A stretch of DNA of 13,176 nucleotides from an uncultured Mollicutes bacterium (GTDB lineage Bacteria; Bacillota_I; Bacilli_A; RF39; UBA660): positions 1-13,176 of the forward strand of contig UQQI01000042.1 of NCBI GenBank assembly GCA_900543055.1. Direction: 5' to 3'. This document shows positions 6,027 through 13,139 of this stretch, piece by piece. Every line of letters starts with the position of its first letter. The stretch's first letter is position 1. Below the pieces are notes generated by a model that was given only the letters and a program-made list of their open reading frames with translations, was not told the DNA's origin and did not search any database. The position numbers and the translations under genes are program-made.

Positions 6027-6959
6027 TTATCCATGTCTTCCTCCACCACTGCTATGTCCAATTCCTGATGATCCGCTAGATGAAGAATGACCTCCTCCAC
6101 CACTTGATGATGAATCTGACTCAGTATAACTTGTTGTATGTGTTGTTATAAATATATCTTCTTTTGTTGTTACTTTCAATGAATTTTTATCTAAATATTC
6201 AGTTGCTGTTGTTGCCTTTCTTATCATTTTATTTTTAGAAATCATAATTCCCATGATAATTGCTGTTATAACGCCTGACCCTAATACTATTAAAAGTATT
6301 GGAGCTTTATAATGTTTTATTTCTTTTAGATAGCCATTATTATCAACAACATAATTTTCTAATTTTCCTTTACTATAATACATTTCTAAATCATCTAAGT
6401 ATTTATTAAATGCTTCATAGTAGTTTTCCGAATGAATATCATTATAAATATCATCTAAAATATCACTTAGTCGTGTTTTATAAAAGTATAATTGAGCATT
6501 TCCATATGCGTAGGCATCAAAATATGGGTTTGTCTCATATGTATTTCTAAATAATATGACTCCATCGTATTTGTCATAGTTGAGTCCAAAGTCATTATAA
6601 TCATAAAAGTCAGTTGCAAATTGTTCATTTTTACCATCGTAAGAATATGGAACATTATCAGTTAAAATTACTGTTTCCATATTGTATTTTTCAGTAAAGT
6701 TTCTCATTCTATCTCTTAACTTATTTTCTTCCTCATCTGTTAATACATCTGAAAAGTCATAGATTTTATCTTCGGAGTCAACTGCTTTTGTATTTAGAAT
6801 ATTATTTTTTATACTATCTGTTATTGTAATATTTTTCTTTACTCCATAGTTTTCTAATTCATTTCTGTTATATGTTTTTACTTCAGCGTGACAGGGAATT
6901 ATATTAATAGATAGAAGTGTAATTACAATTATTAATGTATTTATTATTTTACTTTTCAT
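6027..6959 (-). CDS. Secreted/membrane TPM-domain protein with Gly/Ser/His tail
   Basis: This 310-residue protein begins with a signal peptide (hydrophobic 6-22, likely cut after CHA at 25). A TPM domain (PF04536 type) follows from about residue 65, beginning with the hallmark KIYDFSDVLTDEEENKLRDRM and continuing through METVILTDN and YDGVILF. A second hydrophobic span (219-240) anchors it in the membrane. The last 28 residues are rich in Gly, Ser and His (for example SSGGGGHSSSSG), a tail typical of bacterial TPM/YgcG proteins. The family's biochemical role is unsettled; one plant member is linked to photosystem II repair and phosphatase activity. The start ATG is 1 base after the stop of the zinc-ribbon gene, whose final codons form the ribosome binding site (GGAGG), so the two are coupled. 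Confidence 0.9.
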   Translation of the reverse strand: MKSKIINTLIIVITLLSINIIPCHAEVKTYNRNELENYGVKKNITITDSIKNNILNTKAVDSEDKIYDFSDVLTDEEENKLRDRMRNFTEKYNMETVILTDNVPYSYDGKNEQFATDFYDYNDFGLNYDKYDGVILFRNTYETNPYFDAYAYGNAQLYFYKTRLSDILDDIYNDIHSENYYEAFNKYLDDLEMYYSKGKLENYVVDNNGYLKEIKHYKAPILLIVLGSGVITAIIMGIMISKNKMIRKATTATEYLDKNSLKVTTKEDIFITTHTTSYTESDSSSSGGGGHSSSSGSSGIGHSSGGGRHG

Positions 6960-6960
6960 G

Positions 6961-8073
6961 TTAACCTCCTATTACATATAAAATATAACTTCCAAGAAGT
7001 ATTACTAGAGCAGATATTATATATATGATTATTGAATACTTTAATACTTTCTTTTTGTCTAATGGAATATTTCCAATAAATTCTCCTGTTTGACCATTCA
7101 TTGCGAATGGATACATTTGATTATTATATTTTACATTTACCATCCATACTGGTAATAATACATATTGCCTATTTTCTTCTTTTGCATTAATGGTATTTCC
7201 AAGAACTGTTTTTGTAGTATACCTTAGAGTATCTACATCTTTTAATGTATCGATTGCTGTATTTTTTGCTCTTCTTGATGCTTCTTGTAATACTTTTTCT
7301 CCCTCTTCATCATATTTTTCTGCATAGAATCCTGATAAATAGGCATGATTATAAGGAATTAGTTCTTGAAAATTAAATGGTTCGATTGAATTCATAATAT
7401 CGTTTTCAAATCTGGTTGATGCATCTACTGGAATATTATTAAACTTCATGCTTCCACCACGATTAACATTATATGTATCTGTTTTGGTATAATGTGTTCT
7501 TCCTCTTTTCCATGTTGTTACAACGTTAGCATTCATATTTACTGTTCCACTTACATCTAAATCATATAACCAGAAAGGTATATATACACCTTTTATTTTT
7601 TCAATGTTTTTTTCATTATTGAAATTGCTTGGCATTAGAGGTCTTCCTTTAGATAATCCTTTAAAGGCTTCAATTGCTTCTTTCTTTTCTTTTTTAAATG
7701 GAATCAATTTGCTTGGTGCAAACTCTCCTGATAATTTACTTTTTAATATAGCTGTATTTCCACAGTACACACAAAATGTTGCTGCTGTTTGCTCATCAGC
7801 TATTATTTCTGCTCCACAACTTTCACATTTATATGAAACATATGCAGAATATTCATCTTTTGGAATTTCTTTTTCTTTTTTTGTAGTTTCGTTATTTTTT
7901 TTTGTTGCAGAGGAATTGCTTTCTTTTTGCATCTCTTCTAAAGTAAATTCACTGCCACAATATTCACATTTCCATTTGCCAGCTTTTGGATTAAATGAAA
8001 TTGATGCCCCACAAGCTGGACATTTAGTTTCTAAAGATTGTTCATCTTTTTTATTAGCAACTTGCTCACTCAT
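6961..8073 (-). CDS. Double zinc-ribbon protein with C-terminal membrane anchor
   Basis: The 370-residue protein has two zinc ribbons at its N-terminus: CPACG with CEYCG (C18, C21, C36, C39) and CESCG with CVYCG (C83, C86, C101, C104). A variable linker rich in K, N and T separates them. A large beta-rich domain follows (about 115-335, with IPFWLYDLDVSG at 165-176 and LLPVWMVNVKY at 306-316), then one transmembrane helix (about 345-367) close to the C-terminus. In many Firmicutes annotations such proteins are called TFIIB-type zinc ribbon-containing, which describes only the fold. Adjacency and coupling to the TPM gene recur in other genomes as I recall, and suggest one membrane complex. AGGTGA precedes the ATG. 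An internal promoter (TGATAAAAT, 8111-8103) may overlap the tsaC stop. Confidence 0.9.
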   Translation of the reverse strand: MSEQVANKKDEQSLETKCPACGASISFNPKAGKWKCEYCGSEFTLEEMQKESNSSATKKNNETTKKEKEIPKDEYSAYVSYKCESCGAEIIADEQTAATFCVYCGNTAILKSKLSGEFAPSKLIPFKKEKKEAIEAFKGLSKGRPLMPSNFNNEKNIEKIKGVYIPFWLYDLDVSGTVNMNANVVTTWKRGRTHYTKTDTYNVNRGGSMKFNNIPVDASTRFENDIMNSIEPFNFQELIPYNHAYLSGFYAEKYDEEGEKVLQEASRRAKNTAIDTLKDVDTLRYTTKTVLGNTINAKEENRQYVLLPVWMVNVKYNNQMYPFAMNGQTGEFIGNIPLDKKKVLKYSIIIYIISALVILLGSYILYVIGG

Positions 8074-8102
8074 ATTCTTTTCACCTACTATACTTTTATT
8101 CT

Positions 8103-8111
8103 ATTTTATCA
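8103..8111 (-). promoter_or_regulatory. Possible internal promoter at the tsaC stop
   Basis: TGATAAAAT on the minus strand has the extended -10 form seen elsewhere in the window, and its TGA is the stop codon of tsaC. It lies 29 bases before the zinc-ribbon gene ATG. It may supply extra transcription of the zinc-ribbon and TPM genes, or be chance, since the tsaC gene could simply read through the 35-base gap. Confidence 0.35.
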
Positions 8112-8729
8112 CATTTCTTTAATTTTTAATGTTCCTTCACGAATTATTTTTAATTTATTATCACTTTCTACTCTAACTATTGTCGATGCTACTTTCAAAT
8201 CTGTTTCTCCTCCGTCAATTATTGCATCAACTACTCCATCAAATTCTTTTAAAAAGTCAGAAGTCTTTATCCCAGCACTATCTCCAGAAATATTTGCACT
8301 TGTCGTTGCTAGTGGATATGATACATTCTCAAGTATTCTTAGTGGAATATTATTTTTAGGTATTCTTACTCCAATAGTGTCTAGTCCTGCTGTTAAAATA
8401 TCCGATACTTTTTCATTCTTATCTAAAATAATAGTTAATGCTCCTGGCATATATTTATTTATTAGAAATTCTTCTTTTTCATTTATATTTCTACTTACTA
8501 ATTTTATTTTATCTAAGTTGTTTGATAAAACGTTTATTGGCTTGTTTTCCGGTCTTTTTTTAATATCAAATACTTTTTTAATTGCCTTTTCACTAAAACA
8601 GTTACACGCTATTCCATAAACTGTATCAGTTGGAAATATAATTACTCCATCATTATCTAATATTTCCTTTATTTTATTTAATTCACTTTCATCTACATTA
8701 TTCTTCCAATCAAAATATTTTGTTTTCAT
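8109..8729 (-). CDS. tsaC: L-threonylcarbamoyladenylate synthase (TsaC/YrdC)
   Basis: TsaC makes threonylcarbamoyl-AMP from threonine, bicarbonate and ATP, the first step of the universal t6A37 tRNA modification. The 206-residue protein is a single YrdC domain: IFPTDTVYGIA (31-41), KKRPENKPINVL (57-68) with the K/R/K ATP-site residues, MPGALTIIL (94-102), VRIP (121-124) and TTSANISG (142-149). It lacks the extra C-terminal domain of the longer Sua5 form. I take ATG at 8729 as start, because AAGGTG lies 6 bases before it. An in-frame GTG at 8738 is part of that ribosome binding site and is not a credible start. The gene ends in TGA. TATAAT at 8753-8748 is a likely -10 box, back to back with the divergent M16 promoter. 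Confidence 0.95.
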   Translation of the reverse strand: MKTKYFDWKNNVDESELNKIKEILDNDGVIIFPTDTVYGIACNCFSEKAIKKVFDIKKRPENKPINVLSNNLDKIKLVSRNINEKEEFLINKYMPGALTIILDKNEKVSDILTAGLDTIGVRIPKNNIPLRILENVSYPLATTSANISGDSAGIKTSDFLKEFDGVVDAIIDGGETDLKVASTIVRVESDNKLKIIREGTLKIKEM

Positions 8730-8747
8730 ATATTTCACCTTAATTCT

Positions 8748-8753
8748 ATTATA
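8748..8753 (-). promoter_or_regulatory. tsaC: -10 box of tsaC
   Basis: TATAAT on the minus strand is 18 bases before the tsaC ATG. The predicted RNA start is at or just before the AAGGTGA ribosome binding site. No good -35 hexamer is evident. Confidence 0.55.
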
Positions 8754-8774
8754 CTATAAATTGGTTCCTTATTT

Positions 8775-8783
8775 TGATATAAT
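8775..8783 (+). promoter_or_regulatory. Extended -10 promoter of the M16 peptidase pair
   Basis: TGATATAAT is a perfect extended -10, 18 bases before the GTG start at 8802. No good -35 lies at 16-18 bp. The RNA should begin near 8790, at the first base of the GAGGTGG ribosome binding site. Confidence 0.65.
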
Positions 8784-8801
8784 TTTTTTGAGGTGGTAAA
8801 T

Positions 8802-10052
8802 GTGAAGATAAATATAAGTAAAAAACCTTATATTTTAAAAAATAATGATTTTAGAACAATACAGATACAAGTAATATTTCCTATTAAATTTAGAAAAGAA
8901 GATTTAGCTTTTAATAATCTTCTTCCAAATATGTTGCAATTTATGAATAAAAAGTATCCTTCTGAAGAGGAGTTTGTTCTTGCTAAAAAAGAATTATATG
9001 TTCTTGGTACTCATTGTGGATATTTTGGAATTGGTTTAAATGGATATTTTGGTTTTAATTTAATTATTCCTGATACTGATTCTTTAAAAGAAGATTTATT
9101 AGAAGAACAATTCAGTCTATTTAGTGAAATGATTTACAATCCTTTAGTAAAAAATAATTGTTTTTCTTCATTTGAACTTGAAAAAGAAAAGAAGAATCTA
9201 CTTCTTGGTATTGATAATGCTTTAAAGAATATTGGTCCTTATCAAAATATAAGATTAAGAGAAATTGTTGATGAAGATGGTATTCTTTCATTAGACCTTG
9301 CTAGGAATACTTGTTTAATTGAAGAAGTTACTACCAGTAATTTATATGATTATTATAGAAAAAATATTATTGATAATTCTCCTGTTATTTTTGTAATGGG
9401 AAATGTTTATGAGAATAGAATTAATGAGTTATGTGATAAATATTTATATAAGAATTTCAAAGATAAAGTTTTTGATTCAGAATTATATTACTTTATGAAA
9501 TTAAGAGATAATGTTTTAGAAGTTGTTGATGAGAGTTCTTTTAATAATTCTTGTTTATCTATTGTATATAAGTTAAAAGATGCTACAAAGGATGACTATA
9601 TTTATTTGAATTTTATAAGAGATTTATTAACATCTTTATCTTCTAGAATACTTAGTAAAATTTTAAGGGATGACTTAGAAATAGTTTATTCAGTACAGGT
9701 TATTCCATATACACATTATGGCTTACTAGAAGTTAAAGCATTTATTAATAAAGATAATATGGAAACTACGAAGGAGAAGATAATTGAAGTTATTGATAGT
9801 TTAAAAAATCCTGATATTATTAGAGATGGTGTTAGTAATTTAATTGAGAGACGTAGGATTGATGTTATTAAAAAGAAAGATAATAAAGGACTTATATTTG
9901 AAGACTTTATTGATAGTACTTTGGGAATAAGTAATACTCTTGAGGATTATTACGAGAAGTATAAAAATATTAGTTGTGAAGATATCAGTGAATTTGTAAA
10001 TAGATTAGTCTTAGATACAATTTATTTTTTAAAGGAGAAGGAACATGAATAA
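8802..10052 (+). CDS. M16-family peptidase-like protein lacking the zinc motif (YmfF type)
   Basis: This 416-residue protein has M16 (insulinase/mitochondrial processing peptidase) character but no HXXEH zinc motif anywhere. In the equivalent N-terminal region it has only NNLLPNMLQFMNK (38-50). The helix with FELEKEKKNLLLGI and the segments VIFVMGNV and a C-terminal VNRLVLDTIYFLK fit the two-lobed M16 fold. It is therefore probably the non-catalytic partner of the zinc-bearing protein encoded next, as in YmfF/YmfH of Bacillus, which NCBI names as associated with 5-aminopentanol modification of EF-P. I choose GTG at 8802, preceded by GAGGTGG. The upstream in-frame GTG at 8793 is inside that ribosome binding site. 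It overlaps the next gene by 8 bases. Confidence 0.85.
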   Translation: MKINISKKPYILKNNDFRTIQIQVIFPIKFRKEDLAFNNLLPNMLQFMNKKYPSEEEFVLAKKELYVLGTHCGYFGIGLNGYFGFNLIIPDTDSLKEDLLEEQFSLFSEMIYNPLVKNNCFSSFELEKEKKNLLLGIDNALKNIGPYQNIRLREIVDEDGILSLDLARNTCLIEEVTTSNLYDYYRKNIIDNSPVIFVMGNVYENRINELCDKYLYKNFKDKVFDSELYYFMKLRDNVLEVVDESSFNNSCLSIVYKLKDATKDDYIYLNFIRDLLTSLSSRILSKILRDDLEIVYSVQVIPYTHYGLLEVKAFINKDNMETTKEKIIEVIDSLKNPDIIRDGVSNLIERRRIDVIKKKDNKGLIFEDFIDSTLGISNTLEDYYEKYKNISCEDISEFVNRLVLDTIYFLKEKEHE

Positions 10053-11307
10053 TATAGAGACAATTATTTTAGATAATGGATTAAGAATATTTTTATACAA
10101 AGATGGAAGACGTCATTCTACATTTTTTACCTATATTACTTTATGTGGTGGAAGAAGTAAAGATTTTATACTTGATGGGAAGAAGTATCATTTAAATGAT
10201 GGACTTGCTCATATATTAGAGCACTATATTGTTGAATGTAATGATAAAGGTAATTTTTTAAAAGATCTTGGTAAAATGCAGATGAATACTAATGCTCAGA
10301 CAGGTGAAGTTTCAACAGAATACTATTTCCAAACAGTTGAAAATGTTGATGTTGGTATTAGAACTATTCTTGATGCTGTTAATAATGTTAGTTTTAGTAA
10401 TGAAAAGCTTAATAAATTAAAAAAGCCAATTCTTCAAGAAGTAAGAGGTAGAATGGATAATAAATTCTATCATTTAGGTAGAATGATTATGAAAGATGTA
10501 TTTGGTGAAAATGATTTTCTCGATGTAGGTGGTAATATTTGTGATATAGAAAATACTACTAAGGATGAGATTGAAGCATTATACAAAGCATTTTATAGAA
10601 CAGATAATCAAATTATTGTGGTTGCTGGTAACTTTGATAAAGAAAATGTTATCAATATAATTAAAGAATATTTTAATCATTTGGATAAGAAAAAGCATGA
10701 AGTTAAAATAATAAAAAATAAATACATAGATGCAGTTTCAAAGAAAAAAGATATATTAGAATTCCCTACTCCTAGAGAATATAAAGAAATTGCTTTTAAA
10801 GTTAATTGTAGTAAGTTTAGTAATAAAGAAAAATTAGATTTAGACTTTTTTATATCTTGTTTTTTTAATAATTTTTTTGGAGTTACTTCTCCTTTTTATA
10901 AAGAGATGATTGATAAAAATATTATTACTGATAGAATGAATTGTGGTATGAAAAGAGTTGATGATTATCTTCTTTTAACTATTGGTAATTATACTGCTGA
11001 TGTGGATGCTTTATCGCATGCAATACTTAATAGAATTAAAGAGATGAATAGTTTTAGTTTAAATAATTTTAACTTAGATAAGAAAGCATGTATAATGGAG
11101 TTAATTTTAAGAGATGAAAATATATTTAAAATGATTTCTCCATTCATTACTAATGTAATTGATTTTGATTATCCTTATCTTGATAGAACTGATGATATTT
11201 ATAATTTAACTTTTGATTACTATGTTTCAACAATTAAAAATCTTGATTTTAATAACTATACAGAAATTTCTATTAAAGATACAAAAAAAGAAAATTACAC
11301 TTCATAA
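10045..11307 (+). CDS. M16-family zinc metallopeptidase (YmfH type)
   Basis: The 420-residue protein carries the inverted zinc motif HXXEH (H56-ILE-H60, in DGLAHILEHYIV), with the third ligand E132 in ILQEVRGR, 76 residues after H56, as expected of M16 enzymes. The start LDNGLRIFLYKDG and the segment GNFLKDLGKMQMNTNAQTGE also match YmfH-like proteins. It should be the active subunit of a heterodimer with the preceding gene. AAGGAGAAGG precedes the ATG and lies in the end of the first gene, so the pair is translationally coupled. In Bacillus the same pair is next to ymfI, the EF-P modification reductase; no such gene is in this window. No signal peptide is visible, so it is presumably cytoplasmic. 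Substrate unknown. Confidence 0.92.
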   Translation: MNNIETIILDNGLRIFLYKDGRRHSTFFTYITLCGGRSKDFILDGKKYHLNDGLAHILEHYIVECNDKGNFLKDLGKMQMNTNAQTGEVSTEYYFQTVENVDVGIRTILDAVNNVSFSNEKLNKLKKPILQEVRGRMDNKFYHLGRMIMKDVFGENDFLDVGGNICDIENTTKDEIEALYKAFYRTDNQIIVVAGNFDKENVINIIKEYFNHLDKKKHEVKIIKNKYIDAVSKKKDILEFPTPREYKEIAFKVNCSKFSNKEKLDLDFFISCFFNNFFGVTSPFYKEMIDKNIITDRMNCGMKRVDDYLLLTIGNYTADVDALSHAILNRIKEMNSFSLNNFNLDKKACIMELILRDENIFKMISPFITNVIDFDYPYLDRTDDIYNLTFDYYVSTIKNLDFNNYTEISIKDTKKENYTS

Positions 11308-11316
11308 TTTTCTTTT
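11286..11316. terminator. Bidirectional terminator overlapping two stop codons
   Basis: A 12-bp perfect stem (11286-11297 with 11305-11316, core AAAGAAAATTA) and 7-nt loop sits between the convergent M16 and pseudouridine synthase genes. The M16 stop TAA (11305-11307) begins the right arm, and the other gene's stop (11315-11317) overlaps its outer end. On the minus strand it continues into a strong T-run; on the plus strand the T-rich tail is weaker. The stem is very AT-rich. Confidence 0.7.
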
Positions 11317-12199
11317 AATTTTGTCTTAATTCATTTAACTTATCCATAAACTCTTTTGGTGGGTCTACTCTAAAACTTAATTCTTTTCCAGTCCTTGGAT
11401 GATTGAATTTTATACTATATGAATGTAACATCTGTCCAAATTCAGTTGATTTTCCCCTGCCATATAATGGATCATTATTAATAGGAAAACCTATATAATT
11501 CATATGTACTCTTATCTGATGAGTTCTACCTGTCTCTAAAATACATTCAATAAATGTGTTATTGTCAAATCTTTCTAATACTTTAAAATGAGTTATAGAG
11601 TCTTTTCCATTTATATCAGTAACAGCCATCTTTTGTCTATTATTAGGGTCTCTTCCAATAGGAGCATCAATAGTGCCTGTGTCATGTTTAATTAATCCAT
11701 CAACAATTGCTAGATATTTTCTTTCAACATCTTTCTTTCCAATCATTTCACTTAATTTTTCATGAGTAAACTCATTTTTAGCAACAAGCATAAGTCCACT
11801 AGTATCTTTATCTAATCTATGTACGATACCTGGTCTATTAGCCTCTCCACTATTTAAGTCAAATCTATAAAGTAATGCATTAACTAAAGTACCTGTATAA
11901 TGACCTGGTGCTGGATGAACCACCATACCACTTGCCTTATTAATCACTAATAAATCAGCATCTTCATAAATTATATCAAGTGGAATATTTTCAGGAATAG
12001 CATTCATTTCCTCTTCTAATTCTTCTTCTACTTCAATCTCATCATCTAACTTAACTTTATAACTAACATTTACTTTTTTTCCATTAACTAACACTTTATC
12101 GTCTTTAATTAATTTTTGTATTTTGCTGCGTGATAATTCTAATTTTTCTACTAAATAATTATCAATTCTAACTTTATCTTCTTCTACTACTTTAATCAT
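11315..12199 (-). CDS. RluD-type ribosomal large-subunit pseudouridine synthase
   Basis: This 294-residue protein converts specific uridines in RNA to pseudouridine. It has an N-terminal S4 RNA-binding domain (about 9-60: RIDNYLVEKLELSRSKIQKLIKDDKVLVNG) and the RluA-family catalytic domain with VHRLDKDTSGLMLVAK, whose aspartate (D130 with this start) is the nucleophile. The later motifs ETGRTHQIRVHM and DPLYGR are also present. The size and domain order match RluD and the B. subtilis YlyB-type enzymes; the exact target site cannot be told from sequence. I choose ATG at 12199, which has GGAGG 7 bases upstream. The ATG at 12205 is only 1 base from GGAGG, too close to serve. A TTGAAT/TATAAT promoter lies just upstream. 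Confidence 0.93.
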   Translation of the reverse strand: MIKVVEEDKVRIDNYLVEKLELSRSKIQKLIKDDKVLVNGKKVNVSYKVKLDDEIEVEEELEEEMNAIPENIPLDIIYEDADLLVINKASGMVVHPAPGHYTGTLVNALLYRFDLNSGEANRPGIVHRLDKDTSGLMLVAKNEFTHEKLSEMIGKKDVERKYLAIVDGLIKHDTGTIDAPIGRDPNNRQKMAVTDINGKDSITHFKVLERFDNNTFIECILETGRTHQIRVHMNYIGFPINNDPLYGRGKSTEFGQMLHSYSIKFNHPRTGKELSFRVDPPKEFMDKLNELRQN

Positions 12200-12222
12200 A
12201 TGCATTCCTCCAATCGTCTCAA

Positions 12223-12250
12223 ATTATATCATAATTTATATATTATTCAA
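12223..12250 (-). promoter_or_regulatory. Promoter of the RluD-type gene
   Basis: On the minus strand TTGAAT (12250-12245), a 16-bp spacer and TATAAT (12228-12223) with an extended TGA element make a good promoter. It lies 23 bases before the start, and begins only 8 bases past the stop of the upstream gene. The -10 is the core of a 17-bp palindrome (12221-12237, AAATTAT / ATAATTT around 3 bases), which may be an operator or just AT-rich symmetry. Confidence 0.65.
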
Positions 12251-12258
12251 AATTAAAA

Positions 12259-13071
12259 TTACATTTTATAAAATTTAACTTTTCCTTGTTCTTCTTTTTC
12301 TAAATATTTTTCATCACCATCAATACTATAAATAAAACTAATTTCACCATCACTACTTTCAGTAGCACTTCTCTTAATACCTAGTTCTTTTAATTTCTTG
12401 TCATTTGCTTTTAATGAACAAATATTTAAATATTTATTTGCTTCAATCATTCCTAAATCTTTAAAATCAACATTTTCAACTAATAAGTCTAATATCTTAG
12501 TATTAGATTGTTCATTTCTTATTAAATTGCTAATTCTTCTTAAATTTTCAATACCACTAGTATCATAACCTATTTTTCTAAGACCTCTGCTTTGTAGGAT
12601 TTCTAAATCCCATTCATCACCATTTACAAATCTAATACCATTAAGTGGTAAATTTAATTTCACATTCATAAAATCACTAATAGGTAAAATTGAATCATAT
12701 ACACAATGGAAATCTTTAAAATATACGTAAGTATAAACATGACCTAACTTTCCGTGAGTAAGTGCCATATCAAAATCATCACAATCTGCTAATAGAATAT
12801 TAAGCATGTCACAAAAAGCTCTACTAAAGCCATTACAGACAGTCTTACTTAAATCAATATTTGTGATATCTAATTCTCTATCAAAAATCGCATCATGTAA
12901 CAATTTATTATTAGAATATCTCCATCTTTCATCAAAATTAAATTTTTGACACATTCTAATATAAATATAATCCGCTTTCTCCTTTGCTGTCCAATTAGTA
13001 CCAAAAGTATTTAATTCTTGTCTTAGAATATCATATAAATTATAACTTTCTATTCTATATCTATCAACCAT
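12259..13071 (-). CDS. Transglutaminase-like (Cys-His-Asp) protein
   Basis: This 270-residue protein has the order of residues of the transglutaminase-like cysteine peptidase fold: C79 in TVCNGFSRAFCDMLN, H111 in GKLGHVYTYVYF and D126 in VYDSILP, with proper spacing. Residues 10-60 form a helical lead-in (TAKEKADYIYIRMCQKFNFDERW). The C-terminal part (about 165-270) is mostly charged and helical, and I do not recognise it. There is no signal peptide or membrane span, so it is probably cytosolic, unlike many bacterial transglutaminase-like proteins. It may be a peptidase, amidase, crosslinker or a sulfhydryl-based transferase; I cannot choose. GGGG lies before the ATG as a weak ribosome binding site, and an extended -10 TGATATAAT is at 13104-13096. 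It is followed closely by the RluD-type gene, with no terminator between. Confidence 0.75.
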   Translation of the reverse strand: MVDRYRIESYNLYDILRQELNTFGTNWTAKEKADYIYIRMCQKFNFDERWRYSNNKLLHDAIFDRELDITNIDLSKTVCNGFSRAFCDMLNILLADCDDFDMALTHGKLGHVYTYVYFKDFHCVYDSILPISDFMNVKLNLPLNGIRFVNGDEWDLEILQSRGLRKIGYDTSGIENLRRISNLIRNEQSNTKILDLLVENVDFKDLGMIEANKYLNICSLKANDKKLKELGIKRSATESSDGEISFIYSIDGDEKYLEKEEQGKVKFYKM

Positions 13072-13095
13072 ATAAATACCCCTTTGATGCCGCTT

Positions 13096-13124
13096 ATTAT
13101 ATCATAAAATAAAGAAAAAGGCAA
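13096..13124 (-). promoter_or_regulatory. Promoter of the transglutaminase-like gene
   Basis: On the minus strand TTGCCT (13124-13119), a 17-bp spacer and TATAAT (13101-13096) with the extended TGA element form a promoter 24 bases before the ATG. The -35 hexamer is the descending arm of the terminator hairpin of the previous, off-window gene. Confidence 0.6.
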
Positions 13125-13139
13125 ACTGAATGTTTGCCT
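13119..13139 (-). terminator. Terminator of an off-window minus-strand gene
   Basis: AGGCAAAC (13119-13126) and GTTTGCCT (13132-13139) form an 8-bp perfect stem with a 5-nt loop, followed on the minus strand by TTTTCTTTATTTT. It is a clear intrinsic terminator and belongs to a unit that enters from the right edge. Confidence 0.88.

Noticed and set aside
6467..6655. Minus-strand 62-codon open frame inside the TPM gene
   Set aside because: It is an out-of-frame shadow within a recognised gene, without its own ribosome binding site.
7604..8122. Plus-strand open frame of 172 codons antisense to the zinc-ribbon gene
   Set aside because: It is an antisense shadow of the zinc-ribbon protein gene, whose eight ordered cysteines leave no doubt about the coding strand.
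8038..8619. Plus-strand open frame of 193 codons antisense to tsaC
   Set aside because: It is fully antisense to a clearly conserved gene, has no ribosome binding site, and its hydrophobic Ser/Phe-rich composition is what the reverse of an AT-rich Lys/Glu-rich gene gives.
1184..11307. A RiPP system linking the radical SAM protein and the M16 peptidase pair
   Set aside because: They are nearly 7 kb apart on separate units with housekeeping genes between, and no precursor peptide, transporter or immunity gene is present.
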